Assembly (NCBI GenBank): GCA_032716605.1
Contig: CM064509.1
Span: forward strand, 37,213,259-37,277,258
From: Paralithodes platypus
Lineage: Eukaryota; Arthropoda; Malacostraca; Decapoda; Lithodidae
Length of the DNA stretch: 64,000 nucleotides
Direction of reading: 5' to 3'
The notes below the pieces were generated by a model. The model worked only from the letters and a program-made list of their open reading frames with translations. It was not told the origin of the DNA and searched no databases. Positions 11,944-22,160 of the stretch are shown here, in pieces. Numbering within the stretch: position 1 is the first letter of the stretch; each line of letters starts with the position of its first letter. A program made the translations under genes and the position numbers.

Positions 11944-12210
11944 GTGTGGTGTGGAGGTAGATGTGCTGGAAAGTGTGAAAGGAACAACTTGAAATGGTTC
12001 GGCCATATGAAACATATGGGAAGCGAGAGAATGACTAAGAAGGTGTACGAGAGCGAGGTGGAAGGACAGAGAGGGAGAGGTAGACCGAAAGAGAGGTGGA
12101 AGGATGGAGTGAGGAAGTATATGGATGAAGGAGGTGCCTGTTGGGAGGAGGGGCGTCGACTGACTGGGGACAAAGGAGCATGGGGGCGGTTCATTCGTGG
12201 AAGTAAATAG
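11944..12210 (+). pseudogene. LINE C-terminal fragment
   Basis: The 88-residue frame contains LKWFGHMKHMGSERMTKKV, GQRGRGRPKERWKDGV and WGRFIRGSK. This is the region after the RT in several LINE groups (the WFGHxxRM ... GRGRPxxRW pattern). A more damaged relative lies on the minus strand at 35154-35990. No RT core adjoins it, so it is a short fragment. Confidence 0.75.
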
Positions 12211-12222
12211 TCAATGGAACAT

Positions 12223-12843
12223 TCTTAAGCATAGCCTTATCGCTGCCACTGACAAAGTCTGTGGGAAAACAAAGGGTCACCCCAGGAATAAGACCTCCTG
12301 GCGGTGGAACGATGAGGTAAAACATGCTGTGAAATAGAAAAGGAGATGTTTCAAAGCATGGAAAAAGGGAGGCAGCAAGGAGGAATACCAGGCAGCTACA
12401 CGAACTGCAAAAAGAGTTATTTACAATGCTAAAAAAGGCATTAAAGACCTGGTCCTCGAACAAGAGTGTAACACTGACAATCCCAATGGGATCTTCAACC
12501 TAGCTAGGCGAGTTAAAAATGATAGTGGGGATATTATAGGTGAACAATGTGTTAGAAATTATAATGGGAAGATTGTGTATGCAGAAAATTAAATCAGAGA
12601 AGCATGGAAGGCACACTATGAACGATTGCTAAATGTAGAGTTTGAATGGGATAAGGAACAGCTTAGTATCGAAAAACCAATATCTGGACCCCCTCCTTTG
12701 ATAGCACCAGCTGTAGTGAGCGACGCAATCAATAAAATGAAGGACGGTAAAGCTCCAGGGTGCTCTGACATTGTCGCTGAGATGATAAAAGCCTCAAGGG
12801 AGACTGGTGTCAACTTAAGTCACTGAATTGATAAACACCATTA
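12223..12843 (+). pseudogene. LINE linker upstream of RT
   Basis: Conceptual translation gives WWNDEV-like basic linker sequence (here SWRWNDEVKHAV), then a segment with AYNAKKG-type helices, then INKMKDGKAPGCSDIVAEM, the conserved KAPG entry to the RT. In-frame stops (about 12331 and 12590) and a one-base shift near 12815 are present. Bases 12509-12649 recur inside the adjacent MITE. Confidence 0.75.
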
Positions 12844-13465
12844 TTAACCCTCCTGGCCCGGTTGTCATTTTAAAATGACACCACGAATTAAGGGCCGGTG
12901 CCCGGGTGTCATTTAAAATCTGTAAGATTGAAAGCCTATTCAGCTTGGTCTGAACGCCGTGCGTCCGACGCATGTAAACAAAGCCGATCGTTACGTCACC
13001 GCACCTCCGAAAACAAGTAAGAGAAGACTTGTTTGTTATTGTATGTCTGTATGTCGTTGTTTCAGTAGTGAAAAGATCGTCATATTGCTAACATCGCCTG
13101 CAAGTGCTCTCCACTGAAATCGTCATCACAACTGAACCAGTTGACATAGAGAGCTCTACTCAACGCCAGTCTACAGATTGGAAACCGCACTACATTTATA
13201 GATGCGTGGGAAATTTCTAGCAGTTAAACTAAACAAAAATACGGTAGCCTAGGCCTAGACGTTTTTCGACCAGATCGCCCGGGTAGCCCACACTGTCATT
13301 TTGAGAGCCTGCGAGTTAAAAATAATAGTGGGGATATTATAGGTGAACAGTGTGTTAGAAATGATAATGGGAAGATTGTGTATGCAGAAAATTAAATCAG
13401 AGAAGCATGGAAGGCACACTATGAACGATTGCTAAATGTAGAGTTTGAATGGCCAGGAGGGTTAA
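12844..13465. mobile_element. TTAA MITE carrying a piece of its host LINE
   Basis: The ends are a perfect 15 bp inverted repeat, TTAACCCTCCTGGCC, and TTAA is the target. Removing the insert plus one TTAA brings the RT coding frame together. The left 470 bp are MITE-specific, with GTCATTTTAAAATGACA and CCCGGG motifs. Bases 13311-13452 are a copy of host LINE 12509-12649 with about three mismatches, including the same in-frame stop, placed directly next to the right terminal repeat. Confidence 0.88.
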
Positions 13466-14157
13466 AGATGAGAAAAACCCAGAGGATTGGCTCAAAAGTG
13501 TAATAGTAAATATATACAAAGGAAAAGGGGATGCTCTAGATAGAGGAAATTATAGGGGCCTGAAAATAATAGACCAAATCATGAAAGTCTGTGAGAGAGT
13601 CTTTGAGGGTTTGATCAGGCAAAGCATCTCCATTGATGATATGCAGTTTGGTTTTATGCCAGGACGAGGTACAACCGATGCTATCTTCATAGTCAGGCAG
13701 ATACAAGAAAGATACTTACTAATAGGCAGGGACCTTTACTTTGTGATTGTAGACCTGGAGAAGGCCTTTGACACGGTGCCTAGAGATGTTGTGCAGTGGG
13801 CTATGAGGAAACTTGGTGTGGAAGAGTGGCTGGTGCGTGTGATAATGAAGATGTATGAGGATTCTCGAAGTGCGGTGAGGGTGAAGAGTGTAATGAGTGA
13901 TGAGTTCGCAGTCCATGTTGGAGTCCATCAGGGTTCAGTGTTAAGCCCCCTCCTCTTTATTATGGTCCTGGAGGCACTGTTTAGAGTTTTTAGAGGCGGA
14001 CTCCCATTGGAACTGTTTTATGCAGACGATTTAGTTCTAATAGCTGACAGTATGCAAGATGCTGAGGCAAAATACAGAGAATGGAGAGAGGGTATGGCGA
14101 GCAAGGGTTTAAGAGTCAATACTAACAAAACCAAGGTTATGCATTGTAGATTGATAT
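13466..14157 (+). pseudogene. LINE reverse transcriptase core
   Basis: The frame runs from the MITE border for about 230 residues. It holds the RT blocks NYRGLKIIDQIMKVCERV, QFGFMPGRGTTDAIF, VDLEKAFDTVPRDV, GVHQGSVLSPLLF, the catalytic FYADDLVL and GLRVNTNKTKVM. All core motifs look intact. A TGA at 14157 is followed in frame by the zinc-finger-like block, so the stop is probably a single CGA-to-TGA change. The enzyme would copy LINE RNA at its target. Confidence 0.87.
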
Positions 14158-14159
14158 GA

Positions 14160-14357
14160 GGCAATGTGGAAAAGAGCGGTGCATACCCATGTGCAGTGTG
14201 TGGAAAGGGTGTGGGCGTTAACGCGATTCAATGTAGCATCTGTCGATGCTGGGTGCACCATGGGAGTAAGCGCTGTAGTAGAATACAGGGACCCCTGCCG
14301 AGGGATTAGTCAGAAATAGAGAAATTTGAGTGCGTAGTGTGCAAAGGCGAGCTTGTG
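14160..14357 (+). pseudogene. LINE zinc-finger-like block after RT
   Basis: In frame with the RT across the TGA, this segment encodes YPCAVCGKGVGVNAIQC followed by CxxC-W-V-H-H and a final CVVC pair, a PHD- or ribbon-like Cys/His pattern. Such a block sits between the RT and the C-terminal region in some LINEs. One further TAG interrupts it near 14308. The frame continues across the next MITE at 14358. Confidence 0.65.
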
Positions 14358-14775
14358 TTAAAACCCTTGTCTAGCGGCGCGCGACTTATGTCGAGTTAAA
14401 GAAACTGGCAAAAAACGGGTGAAAAATGGGTGAAAATCGAGTGAAAATGGGTGGAACAGTAATGAACCATATGTCCGACATCTGTGGCCTCCCGGCCCAC
14501 ACTAACTCCAGTTCCCCCACCGCGCGGGAGGATGACAGTGTGACCAATAGTTCGCGAAAAGTGAAAAATGTAGCAAAATCCGGTAAACTTCCATCTTTGA
14601 GGTAACACTGTCAGGGCTCCACCATTGCTACGTAGCTGTATGTGGTGTCATTGTGTAGCGATTTCCGCCGTTTTTGGCACAATACAGTTCCTTTCATGCT
14701 GATGGTTGATATAGCAGTCAGAATGGCCTGAAAAGGCCCAAAACGGCCACAGACCACTCACTCGTAATGTGTTAA
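14358..14775. mobile_element. TTAA MITE, family-1 ends with a different core
   Basis: Flanked by TTAA on both sides; removal of 414 bp keeps the LINE frame. The left end TTAAAACCCTTGTCTAGCGG, with TGTCGAGTTAAA after it, and the right end CTCGTAATGTGTTAA match the ends of the six 480 bp family-1 MITEs in this window. The middle 300 bp is unrelated to them. It looks like an internal-replacement derivative that keeps the ends needed for mobilisation. Confidence 0.82.
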
Positions 14776-15370
14776 GTGATGATCCAATGGCTGTGAATTT
14801 TGGAAATGAGTCATTGGAGCTGGTGAACAAGTTTTGTTACCTAGGAGATACCATCTCTGCCGGTGGTGGGGCCGAGGCTGCCACTGTTGCTAGAATTAGA
14901 TGTGGCTGTGGTAAGTTCAGAAAACTGCTGCCAATCCTGACAATGAAAGAATGCCTCTCCCCCTGAAGGGAAAGGTGTATGCCTCATGTGTTAGAAGTGC
15001 AATGACGTATGCCTCAGAAACATGGGCCGTTAAAGTAGAGGATGTCAACAGAATGGAACGTAATGAGATGAGATTGGTGAGATGGATGTGTGGGGCCAGG
15101 CTACAGGATAGCATAACAAATGTTGAGCTGAGGAGATGTTTAGGTATAAAGAGTATTAGTGAGGTGATGCGTACAAGTAGACTGGGATGGTATGGACATG
15201 TGGAGAGAATGGATGAACAAAATTGGGTGAAAAAATGCAGGTCTGTGATTGTGGAAGGAGCTGCATCAAGGGGTGGACCGAGGAAGACCTGGGATCGGAC
15301 TATACGTGCCGATCTAAAATCCAAAAACTTGACAGGTGAAGCAGCCCTTAACAGGGTTGCCTGGAATGCC
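14776..15370 (+). pseudogene. LINE C-terminal region
   Basis: Continues the LINE after the MITE with LVNKFCYLGDTISAGGG, then, after a frame change near 14960, GKVYASCVRSAMTYASETWA, RLGWYGHVERMDEQNW and GGPRKTWDRTIRADL. These are the standard late blocks of this LINE type. The coding part ends at VAWNAA just before the poly(T) of SINE-like copy B. Confidence 0.82.
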
Positions 15371-15373
15371 GCC

Positions 15374-15662
15374 ATTTTTTTTTTCTTTTTTCTTTTTTTT
15401 TCTATATTCCAACTACTCCCTCTCGGGCATAGGCTGAGAGCCTGTACATTCCACCGCTCAACACTGTGAAGCCCGTGAGGCCTTGTTCCAGTCTGGGGAG
15501 TGAGACATGTGAAGCATCCATCATGGCTCGAAGCAGTTCCATCTCTGAAGCGGCTGGTTGCTTCGTTCAAGTGCTTCACCGTCTCACCCTCCAGACTCAG
15601 ACCCTCACTCTCAGAACGCCACCTATTGAGCAGTGAACTCACTAGGCATTGTCCCCCTGTAA
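15374..15662 (-). mobile_element. SINE-like retroposon copy B
   Basis: Minus-strand copy of the element at 7521-7871, with its A-rich tail read as T-rich at 15374-15403 and its start near 15655-15662. It lies directly at the end of the plus-strand LINE coding region. The orientation is tail to tail with that LINE. Confidence 0.75.
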
Positions 15663-15796
15663 CATATTTTGAATATGGGAATATTCATACAGTGTTATTT
15701 AATCAGGGAACAATGAGGGTATTTTTTGGCATTTCGGTGGGCTTTGTGGTAATGCACTGATACTAGGTACAGCACAAATTCAATCCCAATAATATC

Positions 15797-15866
15797 TTTC
15801 CATTGACATATCGGGATTTGAACCCGGGTCCATTGGATTACCAATCCAGTGGCACCAATCCACCAC
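15797..15866 (-). repeat. tRNA-Thr-like SINE head
   Basis: Read on the minus strand, the segment has a D-arm-like TGGTGGATTGGTGCCA, an anticodon arm whose loop is TTGGTAA (GGT, Thr-like) and a T arm GGGTTCAAATCCCG. Acceptor pairing is poor, so this is a tRNA-derived retroposon head or pseudogene and not a tRNA gene. Confidence 0.6.
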
Positions 15867-15949
15867 ATCTCCCCTTAGGACAAGGCACTGAAACTGCACG
15901 TATGTGTGGAGCACTCAGTCTTAAAATGTTATGTATGTGTACGTATGTA

Positions 15950-15986
15950 CCCCTTTGGGGATCACGGCGTCAGGCAATAGATAGAT
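15950..15986 (+). repeat. LINE-type 3' end hairpin with (GATA)n
   Basis: TACCCCTTTGGGGATCACGG CGTCAGGCAATA is followed by GATA repeats. CCCC and GGGG can pair as a short hairpin. The same end occurs at 20145-20192 and 35148-35183 in reverse orientation, always beside a microsatellite, so it is the conserved 3' end of a retroposon family. Confidence 0.7.
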
Positions 15987-16595
15987 AGATAAGTGATCTT
16001 TCGTGTATCTGGGAAAAAAGAGAGTAACATCTTAGTTATATGGGGCCCCAATGCAACGAGGGATGAATATGCCAATTTAAGGAAAATGGAGTTATTAGTT
16101 GCAAAATGTCAGTAGATGCATAAACTGTTGATGTACAGTGGATATTCCCCCCCCCCCCCCACCACCACCAAAAAAACAAAAAAACAAAAACAAAAACACA
16201 TGTCATTAGGATGACAGTCCCTAGAGTGAACCTACATGTTCAGCCTTATCGTCTTGGCATGATTTTTCTAGGTAAAGTAAGTGCGAGAAGGGACAAATAT
16301 CCACCAGCTGAGAGCTTGGTAAGGCAAGCGTTTCAATTTCCGATACATAATTCATAACACAATAGCTATTAGACTGGATACCTTATAAAAAAAGATGTAT
16401 ACAACAATAAATTCCTATGAAATAAGTGAAATAACTCCCTAGAATAAGGAAAAAGACAAACTAATAATTAAATACATTTTGCGCCAAAATAGCTTATGAA
16501 AAACAATAACTTTTATTCCTTTCATAAATTTCATACAAACTACATGTGTTTCCTTATTATTTAACATCAAATTCAACTCTTTATCTTGCAAATTG
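15987..16595. other. no gene recognised
   Basis: Mostly AT-rich. A C run with A-rich sequence lies at 16147-16200. A 29-codon open stretch at 16027-16113 begins IWGPNATRDEYANLRKM and resembles LINE endonuclease sequence, but it is too short to call. Confidence 0.4.
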
Positions 16596-16599
16596 GTCT

Positions 16600-18010
16600 T
16601 CCTCACAGAACATCCTTTAGAACTCTAGGTGAGATTGTATCAGGTCCAGGCGATTTATTTACCATGAGGTTATCTTAACATTTCAATACTTCTCTCTCTG
16701 TAATGATGATATATATTGCTTAGAACAGCAGAATTATCAATCTGAATCGGCAATAATGTAGGGATATCACCGAGGTCATCTGTTGTAAAAACTGATGCAA
16801 AGAAGGTATTGAGGGCATTACTCATTTGTACTTCGTCTTTGGTGTATTTTCCTTTTTCATCGACTAACGGTCCAATAGTTGAAGTAACTACTTTCTTCTT
16901 TCCGATATAACTATAGAATTTGTTCGGGTTTGTTTTACTTTGATACGCAACATGTAACTCCAGGGTCTTTTTACTTTGCCTAATTAACTTTTTTGCTTTG
17001 CGTCGTAGTTCTACAAATTTCACCCGTCATTTTGTGAGGATTTTCATCTATCTTTAGCAATCTTTTTACCAAAGCAAACAGTCTCAAATGTCTTTATTCC
17101 ACCATTGGGGCTTATCATTATGGCCTGTACGCCGTATTTTCGATGGTATGCAGTCTTGCACTGCTTTTAGGTAAGTGGTTGCGAATAAATCCCAAGATGT
17201 ATTTATGTTGTCATTGATAATTAGAAAGCTCCAGTCAGTTTCTTTAAACAATGCTCTAAGTTTACAAAAGTTTGTTTTCTTGAAATTATGGACTTTCTCG
17301 ATGCTGCTATTTGGTTTGTTTCTTGTAAACTTTAAACTGAAAGTTATCATACGATGGTTGCGTTTACTGAATTCATCACCAACATTCAAATCCTCAATTA
17401 TTTCTTTTTTTGCAAGTACAAGGTCAAGAATGTTATTACCACGGGTCGGTGATCGAACAAATTGATAAAGCGAACTCTCTTGCAAGTTCACATACAAGTC
17501 ATGTCCGGAGTGTGAAGTAAGAGTATCGCCCCACTTGGTCACAGGTAAATTAAAGTCACCAACAATCGTGGTATCTTGTGAGTATTTGCATCTTCAATTT
17601 ATTTGTAAATTTCGCGGTCAGTTTGTAATGATTGAGCTGGAGGTCTACTGTATATATTAATGCAAATATTATTATTGTACCTTTATTATTCTCTATTAGC
17701 ACAAAAGATGTGCAGACGTTCATAATTTGAGGTTTTGACAAGATCGTCGGGTTAAGACTTTCTTTGATAAAAAGTACAACGCCACCTCCATTTTTATTTA
17801 TTCGGCTTTTCTCAAACATTGCATAACTGGGAAGTGAACACTGTTAAAAAGCCTCTGTCTTTTTTATTGAGACAAGATTCTGTTATGTCAATCACGTCAT
17901 AATTTTCTGTTAACACTACTTTGGGTTTCAGAGGCCGTATGGCATCGTGTTTCGGGAATAACTTATTAACAAACAATTGGATCAGTATGATATTTGGACA
18001 CAGCGTTTTT
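16600..18010 (-). pseudogene. CR1-like LINE: endonuclease to RT start
   Basis: Broken minus-strand frames give, in order, a nuclease start (YDVIDITESCLN, then NGGGVVLFIK), a middle with SPTRGNNILDLVLA and HRMITF, the linker DKPQWWNKDI, a basic helix region, NPNKFYSYIG, and the RT entry KSPGPDTISPRVLKD near 16610. This block order is typical of CR1-group LINEs. The sequence stops at the first RT block, so the RT core and 3' end are missing. That is unusual, because LINE copies normally lose the 5' end. Frames break near 17030, 17550 and 17820. Confidence 0.8.
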
Positions 18011-18089
18011 CACACCATCCCCTAATTTATGTCCATATAGTGCATTACCAAATGTGTAGAAATAAGCCACTTGTCCCTGTGTCATGAGG

Positions 18090-18578
18090 TTAACAGCTAA
18101 CGAGCGGCCTAGGCGGTAATTTATATGTACCGCCCAGCGGGTGTTTTTACCCTAAATAGGGTTGTTTACGTGATCATTTTCATGCCTAAATAAGACCCAG
18201 AGTGTAAAACAAGTATCTATCCCTGTAAACTATCTATAAACAGAGCTTTCCAATGACACCCCAACCATCCTTGTACGACCGCTAGTTTTCTTGCAACGAT
18301 CGCGCAACACAAGTGCAAAAACCATGTAATTAGGTAGTTTCCCTACATAATTCCCTGTGTAGCGAGTGCGTGAGGGTGGGGGAGGGTGGGATTCATGTCA
18401 GTAGGTCCTCCGCGGTGGTCTGGAGCAGTCATACGGTTGCTACTCTCCTCCCACCACTTATCTCTCTCTCTCAGCAACATTACGTGCTGAAAATGGCACA
18501 CAACATAAGTTGTGAACCGCCACTTAGTCCAAATTTCTTTCACATGACATAAGTTGTGCGCTGATAGACAAGGGTTAA
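18090..18578 (-). mobile_element. family-1 TTAA MITE, copy 1
   Basis: About 485 bp between TTAA sites, starting TTAACAGCTAACGAGCGGCC and ending ACAAGGGTTAA. It shares the whole body with copies at 22411, 37663, 45683, 46354 and 57286. This copy is the most diverged. No protein is encoded. Confidence 0.85.
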
Positions 18579-19140
18579 AGTCACACATTAATGACTAAGA
18601 AACGGACAAGGCTACCGTGGCTTACCTGTGAGAACTACCAAACCATTATTGCTCTTCATCAAACACGGTAGTTATCAGCTACCACCCAACCCTATTATCG
18701 CCTTTAAATTAAAGTAATCTGTCAATATCAAGTATAAATATACAAAAATACATACTGTATATAATCGTCTATGTAAAGCCGGGACAAACTGTCAAAATGC
18801 GTCAAAACCGCCAGAGGGTTAATGAACGATACTGTTACTTATGAAACGTAATGGTGCGTGTGTGTGTTTGAATGCAGTGCAAAAGATTACTTATAATATT
18901 TTATCAATAGTTATAATTTGTATACAGGTGTGATATAGGTTATTTATCGGAATAAGTAGTCAACTTGTGAATACACAATATTAAATGCGAACGAATAGCT
19001 TTAAAGTATGAGAGAATGTGTGTATGTGTATGTGTGTGAGTGCGTGCACATACACACAACTGCTGAGGGCGTAACTCTATTTGATCAGAGGGTGGTCTTA
19101 GTTTTTATGTTAACATATATCTTAAATGAGTGATTGTCAA
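18579..19140. other. no gene recognised
   Basis: AT-rich unique-looking DNA. A minus-strand CAG/GTAAG donor-like site occurs near 18625, but no matching acceptor or open frame supports an exon. Confidence 0.4.
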
Positions 19141-19144
19141 AGAC

Positions 19145-19272
19145 GTGTGTGTGTGTGTGTGTGTGTGTACTCACCTAATTGTAGTATACAGGATTTGAGC
19201 CTAAGCTCGTGTTATCCTGTCTCTCTCTCTCTCTACATCTATCCAAATTTGCTTTAAAAGTTTGGATATTTC

Positions 19273-19332
<60 letters not shown>
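19145..19332. repeat. (GT)n tracts around a decapod-type repeat fragment
   Basis: (GT)n tracts lie at 19145-19168 and about 19274-19332. Between them, TACTCACCTAATTGTAGTAT and following text resemble the start of a dispersed repeat I associate with crayfish and lobsters. That identification is from memory. Confidence 0.6.
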
Positions 19333-19333
<1 letters not shown>

Positions 19334-19672
19334 AACCTCCTGTCTGGCATTGGGGGTGGGGTAGTTTGTTCCCTTCATGGGAGGGAAGGGGTGATGGACA
19401 GGCACCACCCCGTCCCTACTGTCTGGGGTAGGAGTAGTAGGGGGTAACCCCTAGCCAGAGACTTTCACTTCTGGGTGTACATGTATTACTATATATAAAT
19501 AATTATGCAACATACATAGCTTGCAACAATATCATTAAACACAATTGTGGTATGTGTGAAATGTAGAAGTTTTATAAATACAACATTTGTAGAGTAATCA
19601 TGTTAACTTGGCATTGTAGGCCTATTCTTTATATTATTTAATATTTATTACTTATATAAATAGGCATTGTAT
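19333..19672. other. no gene recognised
   Basis: GC-richer start followed by AT-rich DNA. No gene or repeat recognised. Confidence 0.4.
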
Positions 19673-19975
19673 TTAACCCCCTCCATTACATATGACGCGA
19701 TCGCGTCATATGGCGGTTTCGCTCAAAAGTATCACATGACGCGATCGCGTCATATAAACTTAGTGAAATAGTTCAATAATAAGTTTATGACGCGATTTGC
19801 ATCATATTGAGATTAGTAAGTTAGGTAAGTTGGATCATAATCTGTCGGTTGATGGCAACCCCAAATTCCTCCGACTTCTAACGGTCCCTCAGTGTGAGAA
19901 AGAGTGGTGTGGGGGAAATACCGGGCGCTCGGGCAACCCCTAACTTTCGTAAGTTAATATGTCTGGGGGGGTTAA
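19673..19975. mobile_element. short TTAA MITE related to the 3.2 kb element
   Basis: Left end TTAACCCCCTCCATTACATA; reversed right end TTAACCCCCCCAGACATA. Near the left end is a perfect 24 bp palindrome (19689-19712; half-site CATATGACGCGA) and a second palindrome at 19736-19753. The order palindrome, palindrome, AATAAGTTTATGACGCGATT, TTAGTAAGTTAGG is also found at the left end of the 3112-6311 element, so this is a 303 bp relative. It ends 42 bp before the exon at 20018. Confidence 0.82.
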
Positions 19976-20017
19976 TATATATATTATTATTCCTTATTTA
20001 GCTTTTTGTATTACTAG

Positions 20018-20110
20018 ATGACGCCCAATTGGACCTGCAGATGTGTCGAGAGAATCTACAAGGACTTACATCACAATTGGATTTTATTGAGACCGAGAAC
20101 AACAATAGAG
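20018..20110 (+). CDS. candidate host-gene exon, coiled-coil peptide
   Basis: A 93 bp open segment preceded by a pyrimidine-rich stretch and TTACTAG, and followed by GAG|GTACTG. It starts in phase with two bases of a split codon (AT) and ends with one base (G), so it is a symmetric phase-1 exon. The peptide DAQLDLQMCRENLQGLTSQL and ten further residues is polar with a heptad-like Leu/Met spacing, as in a coiled coil. No transposon domain is seen. The same border phase at 46944-47090 suggests they belong to one gene. The gene is not identified, and without RNA this stays a prediction. Confidence 0.5.
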
Positions 20111-20144
20111 GTACTGTACTGGAATAGTTTTTGCTGATTATTAG

Positions 20145-20192
20145 CCTATCTATCTATCTATTGCCTGACGCCGTGATCCCCGAAGGGGTGGC
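20145..20192 (-). repeat. LINE-type 3' end hairpin with (TATC)n
   Basis: (TATC)n followed by TTGCCTGACGCCGTGATCCC and CGAAGGGGTGG, the reverse of the end seen at 15950-15986. Only the terminal piece is present. Confidence 0.7.
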
Positions 20193-20223
20193 CAATTATT
20201 GGTCTACATCCATTTGTTTTAGA

Positions 20224-22068
20224 TACCGTAAAATAGGGTAACCTTCGGACATTTGTCGATGTTTTTTTAACAATTTCTCCTGAGTGTAAACACAGAGAGA
20301 TTAAACTAGGTCAAGACTAGTGATGTATGGTGATAGTGTGCCGTATTCCAGGAAGCCTCCTAAAATTATCCCCCATAATAAGAGAGCCATCCTTATCCTA
20401 AATGATGTACGAAGTTTCTTTGAAAAGATGAAAACTTCGGACATGTATGGATAACTTCGGACATACGGTGATTTCTTATGGAAAATTATTACCAAGAAAA
20501 CTGGGATAACTCCGAACACACGGAGGAGAACTTCGGACGTACGTTCGTGTCCTTATTTCATTCATTTTTTGGTTCCTACTATTTTATATGAATATTTTAT
20601 TATTGCTGCTTATTCCTGTCCGATGTTTTAGTGGAAAATGCACAGTCAATACTTTTAGGCCTGTATAATCAGTATAGGAGGGGGTTATATGCGATGTTTA
20701 ACATATATTCTGTTTGGATCTGTTCTCCTTAGGCATTGAACTCACTCCTAGAAAATATTGAGCAGGAAAAATAACCAATGCTGTCTAATCAATAACTCGA
20801 AAATTAACTAGGCCTAGTGAAAATATATAGGTATGTATACTATATCACTGCATTTACACTTTTATGAATTTGAGCATTTTTATAGGTATAACGTATTTGT
20901 TGGTGTTTCTGTCGGCAGAAAAAAAAAAATTGGACAAGATAATATGCCTCTCCTAATTTATATATATTATATATCCAGAATTATCCGAAATACATAAATC
21001 GGTTAGCATAATATATTATTCGTATTTTTATGGGTTTTTGGACGCAGAGAATGATTATTTGATCTTTTACCACCATGTTAATGATGGACAAGTATTATGA
21101 ATGATTTTCATAGGCCAAATAATAACAAACGATTGTTTTGTTCCATGTCCGAAGTTAGCATGTTTTTTTTGTTAAACACAATCAGTTAAATGATAGTGTT
21201 CTAGCTAGAGCGTTATACAAGTGTAACAAATTTCCTTTGGTGGATGTTGTCTCTGGTAATGTTACTACAAAATTATATCAGTCACATCATTCATACAAAC
21301 AAATTTCTTCAGGGTGATAGAAGTTTGGCAGGGTAGCGAAAAATTTACATATTTTTGTCATATACAGTATATAATATTTTTGTCATATACAGTATATAAT
21401 ATTTTTGTCATATACAGTATATAATATTTTTGTCATATACAGTATAATTTTTGTCATAATACAGTATATAATATTTTTGTCATATACAGTATATAATATT
21501 TTTGTCATATACAGTATATAATATTTTTGTCATATACAGTATATAATATTTTTGTCATATACAGTATATAATATTTTTGTCCCATAACAGTATATAATTT
21601 TTGTCATATACAGTATAATATTTTTGTCATATACAGTATTATAATATTTTGCCATAATACATAATATTTTTGTCATATACAGTATATAATATTTTTGCCA
21701 TATACAGTATATAATATTTTTGTCATAATACAGTATATAATATTTTTGTCATAATACAGTATATAATATTTTTGTCATAATACAGTATATAATATTTTTG
21801 TCATAATACAGTATATAATATTTTTGTCATAATACAGTATATAATATTTTTGTCATAATACAGTATATAATATTTTGTTAGTGTACATTATACTCATGTC
21901 AGTTCCCTAGGACTTTTACATGCTCTTCCTTTGCCATTTCTCTAAACGGACCCCACAAAAAAATAAAAATAAAAAGCGTTTCCATTATATAATGACAATG
22001 TCTAATTACTTATTATCGCCGATGTCCGAAGTTATCACCGCAGTACGAAGTTACCCCACTTTAAGGTA
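20224..22068. mobile_element. DNA transposon-like element with inverted ends
   Basis: The left end TACCGTAAAATAGGGTAACC and the reversed right end TACCTTAAAGTGGGGTAACT are similar inverted termini, each beginning at a TA dinucleotide, as expected for a TA-target element. The subterminal motif CTTCGGACAT recurs several times near the left end and ATGTCCGAAGTTA near the right. No transposase is encoded. The interior contains a 25 bp tandem array. The superfamily is not assigned. Confidence 0.65.
21340..21875. repeat. 25-26 bp tandem array, about 20 copies
   Basis: Unit CATATACAGTATATAATA plus TTTTTGT, repeated about 20 times. The later units have CATAATACAG in place of CATATACAG, so two unit variants are arranged in blocks. 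Confidence 0.92.
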
Positions 22069-22160
22069 CTTGTAGGGAAAGATTGAGTGTTTGAATACAT
22101 GCAATATGATAAGCAGTCATAGAGCATGTTGCTAATTATTACTGTATATATTTATTTGAT

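Larger units (their letters stand above)
12211..15373 (+). mobile_element. second LINE, interrupted by two TTAA MITEs
   Basis: Plus-strand non-LTR element. In order it has a linker region (12223-12843), an RT core (13466-14157), a Cys/His zinc-finger-like block (14190-14350) and a C-terminal region (14776-15370). MITEs at 12844-13465 and 14358-14775 interrupt it, and the SINE-like copy B adjoins its end. The nuclease domain is not seen. Stops at about 12331, 12590 and 14157 and a one-base shift near 12815 make it inactive. Its FYADDLVL core and zinc-finger-plus-WYGHVERM tail set it apart from the jockey-like copies. I do not assign a clade. Confidence 0.82.

Noticed and set aside
15797..15866. 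Functional tRNA-Thr gene
   Set aside because: Acceptor stem pairing is poor; it is next to retroposon sequence.
16027..16113. Exon or LINE nuclease fragment
   Set aside because: Only 29 codons, ending in a stop, with no donor site; too little to call.
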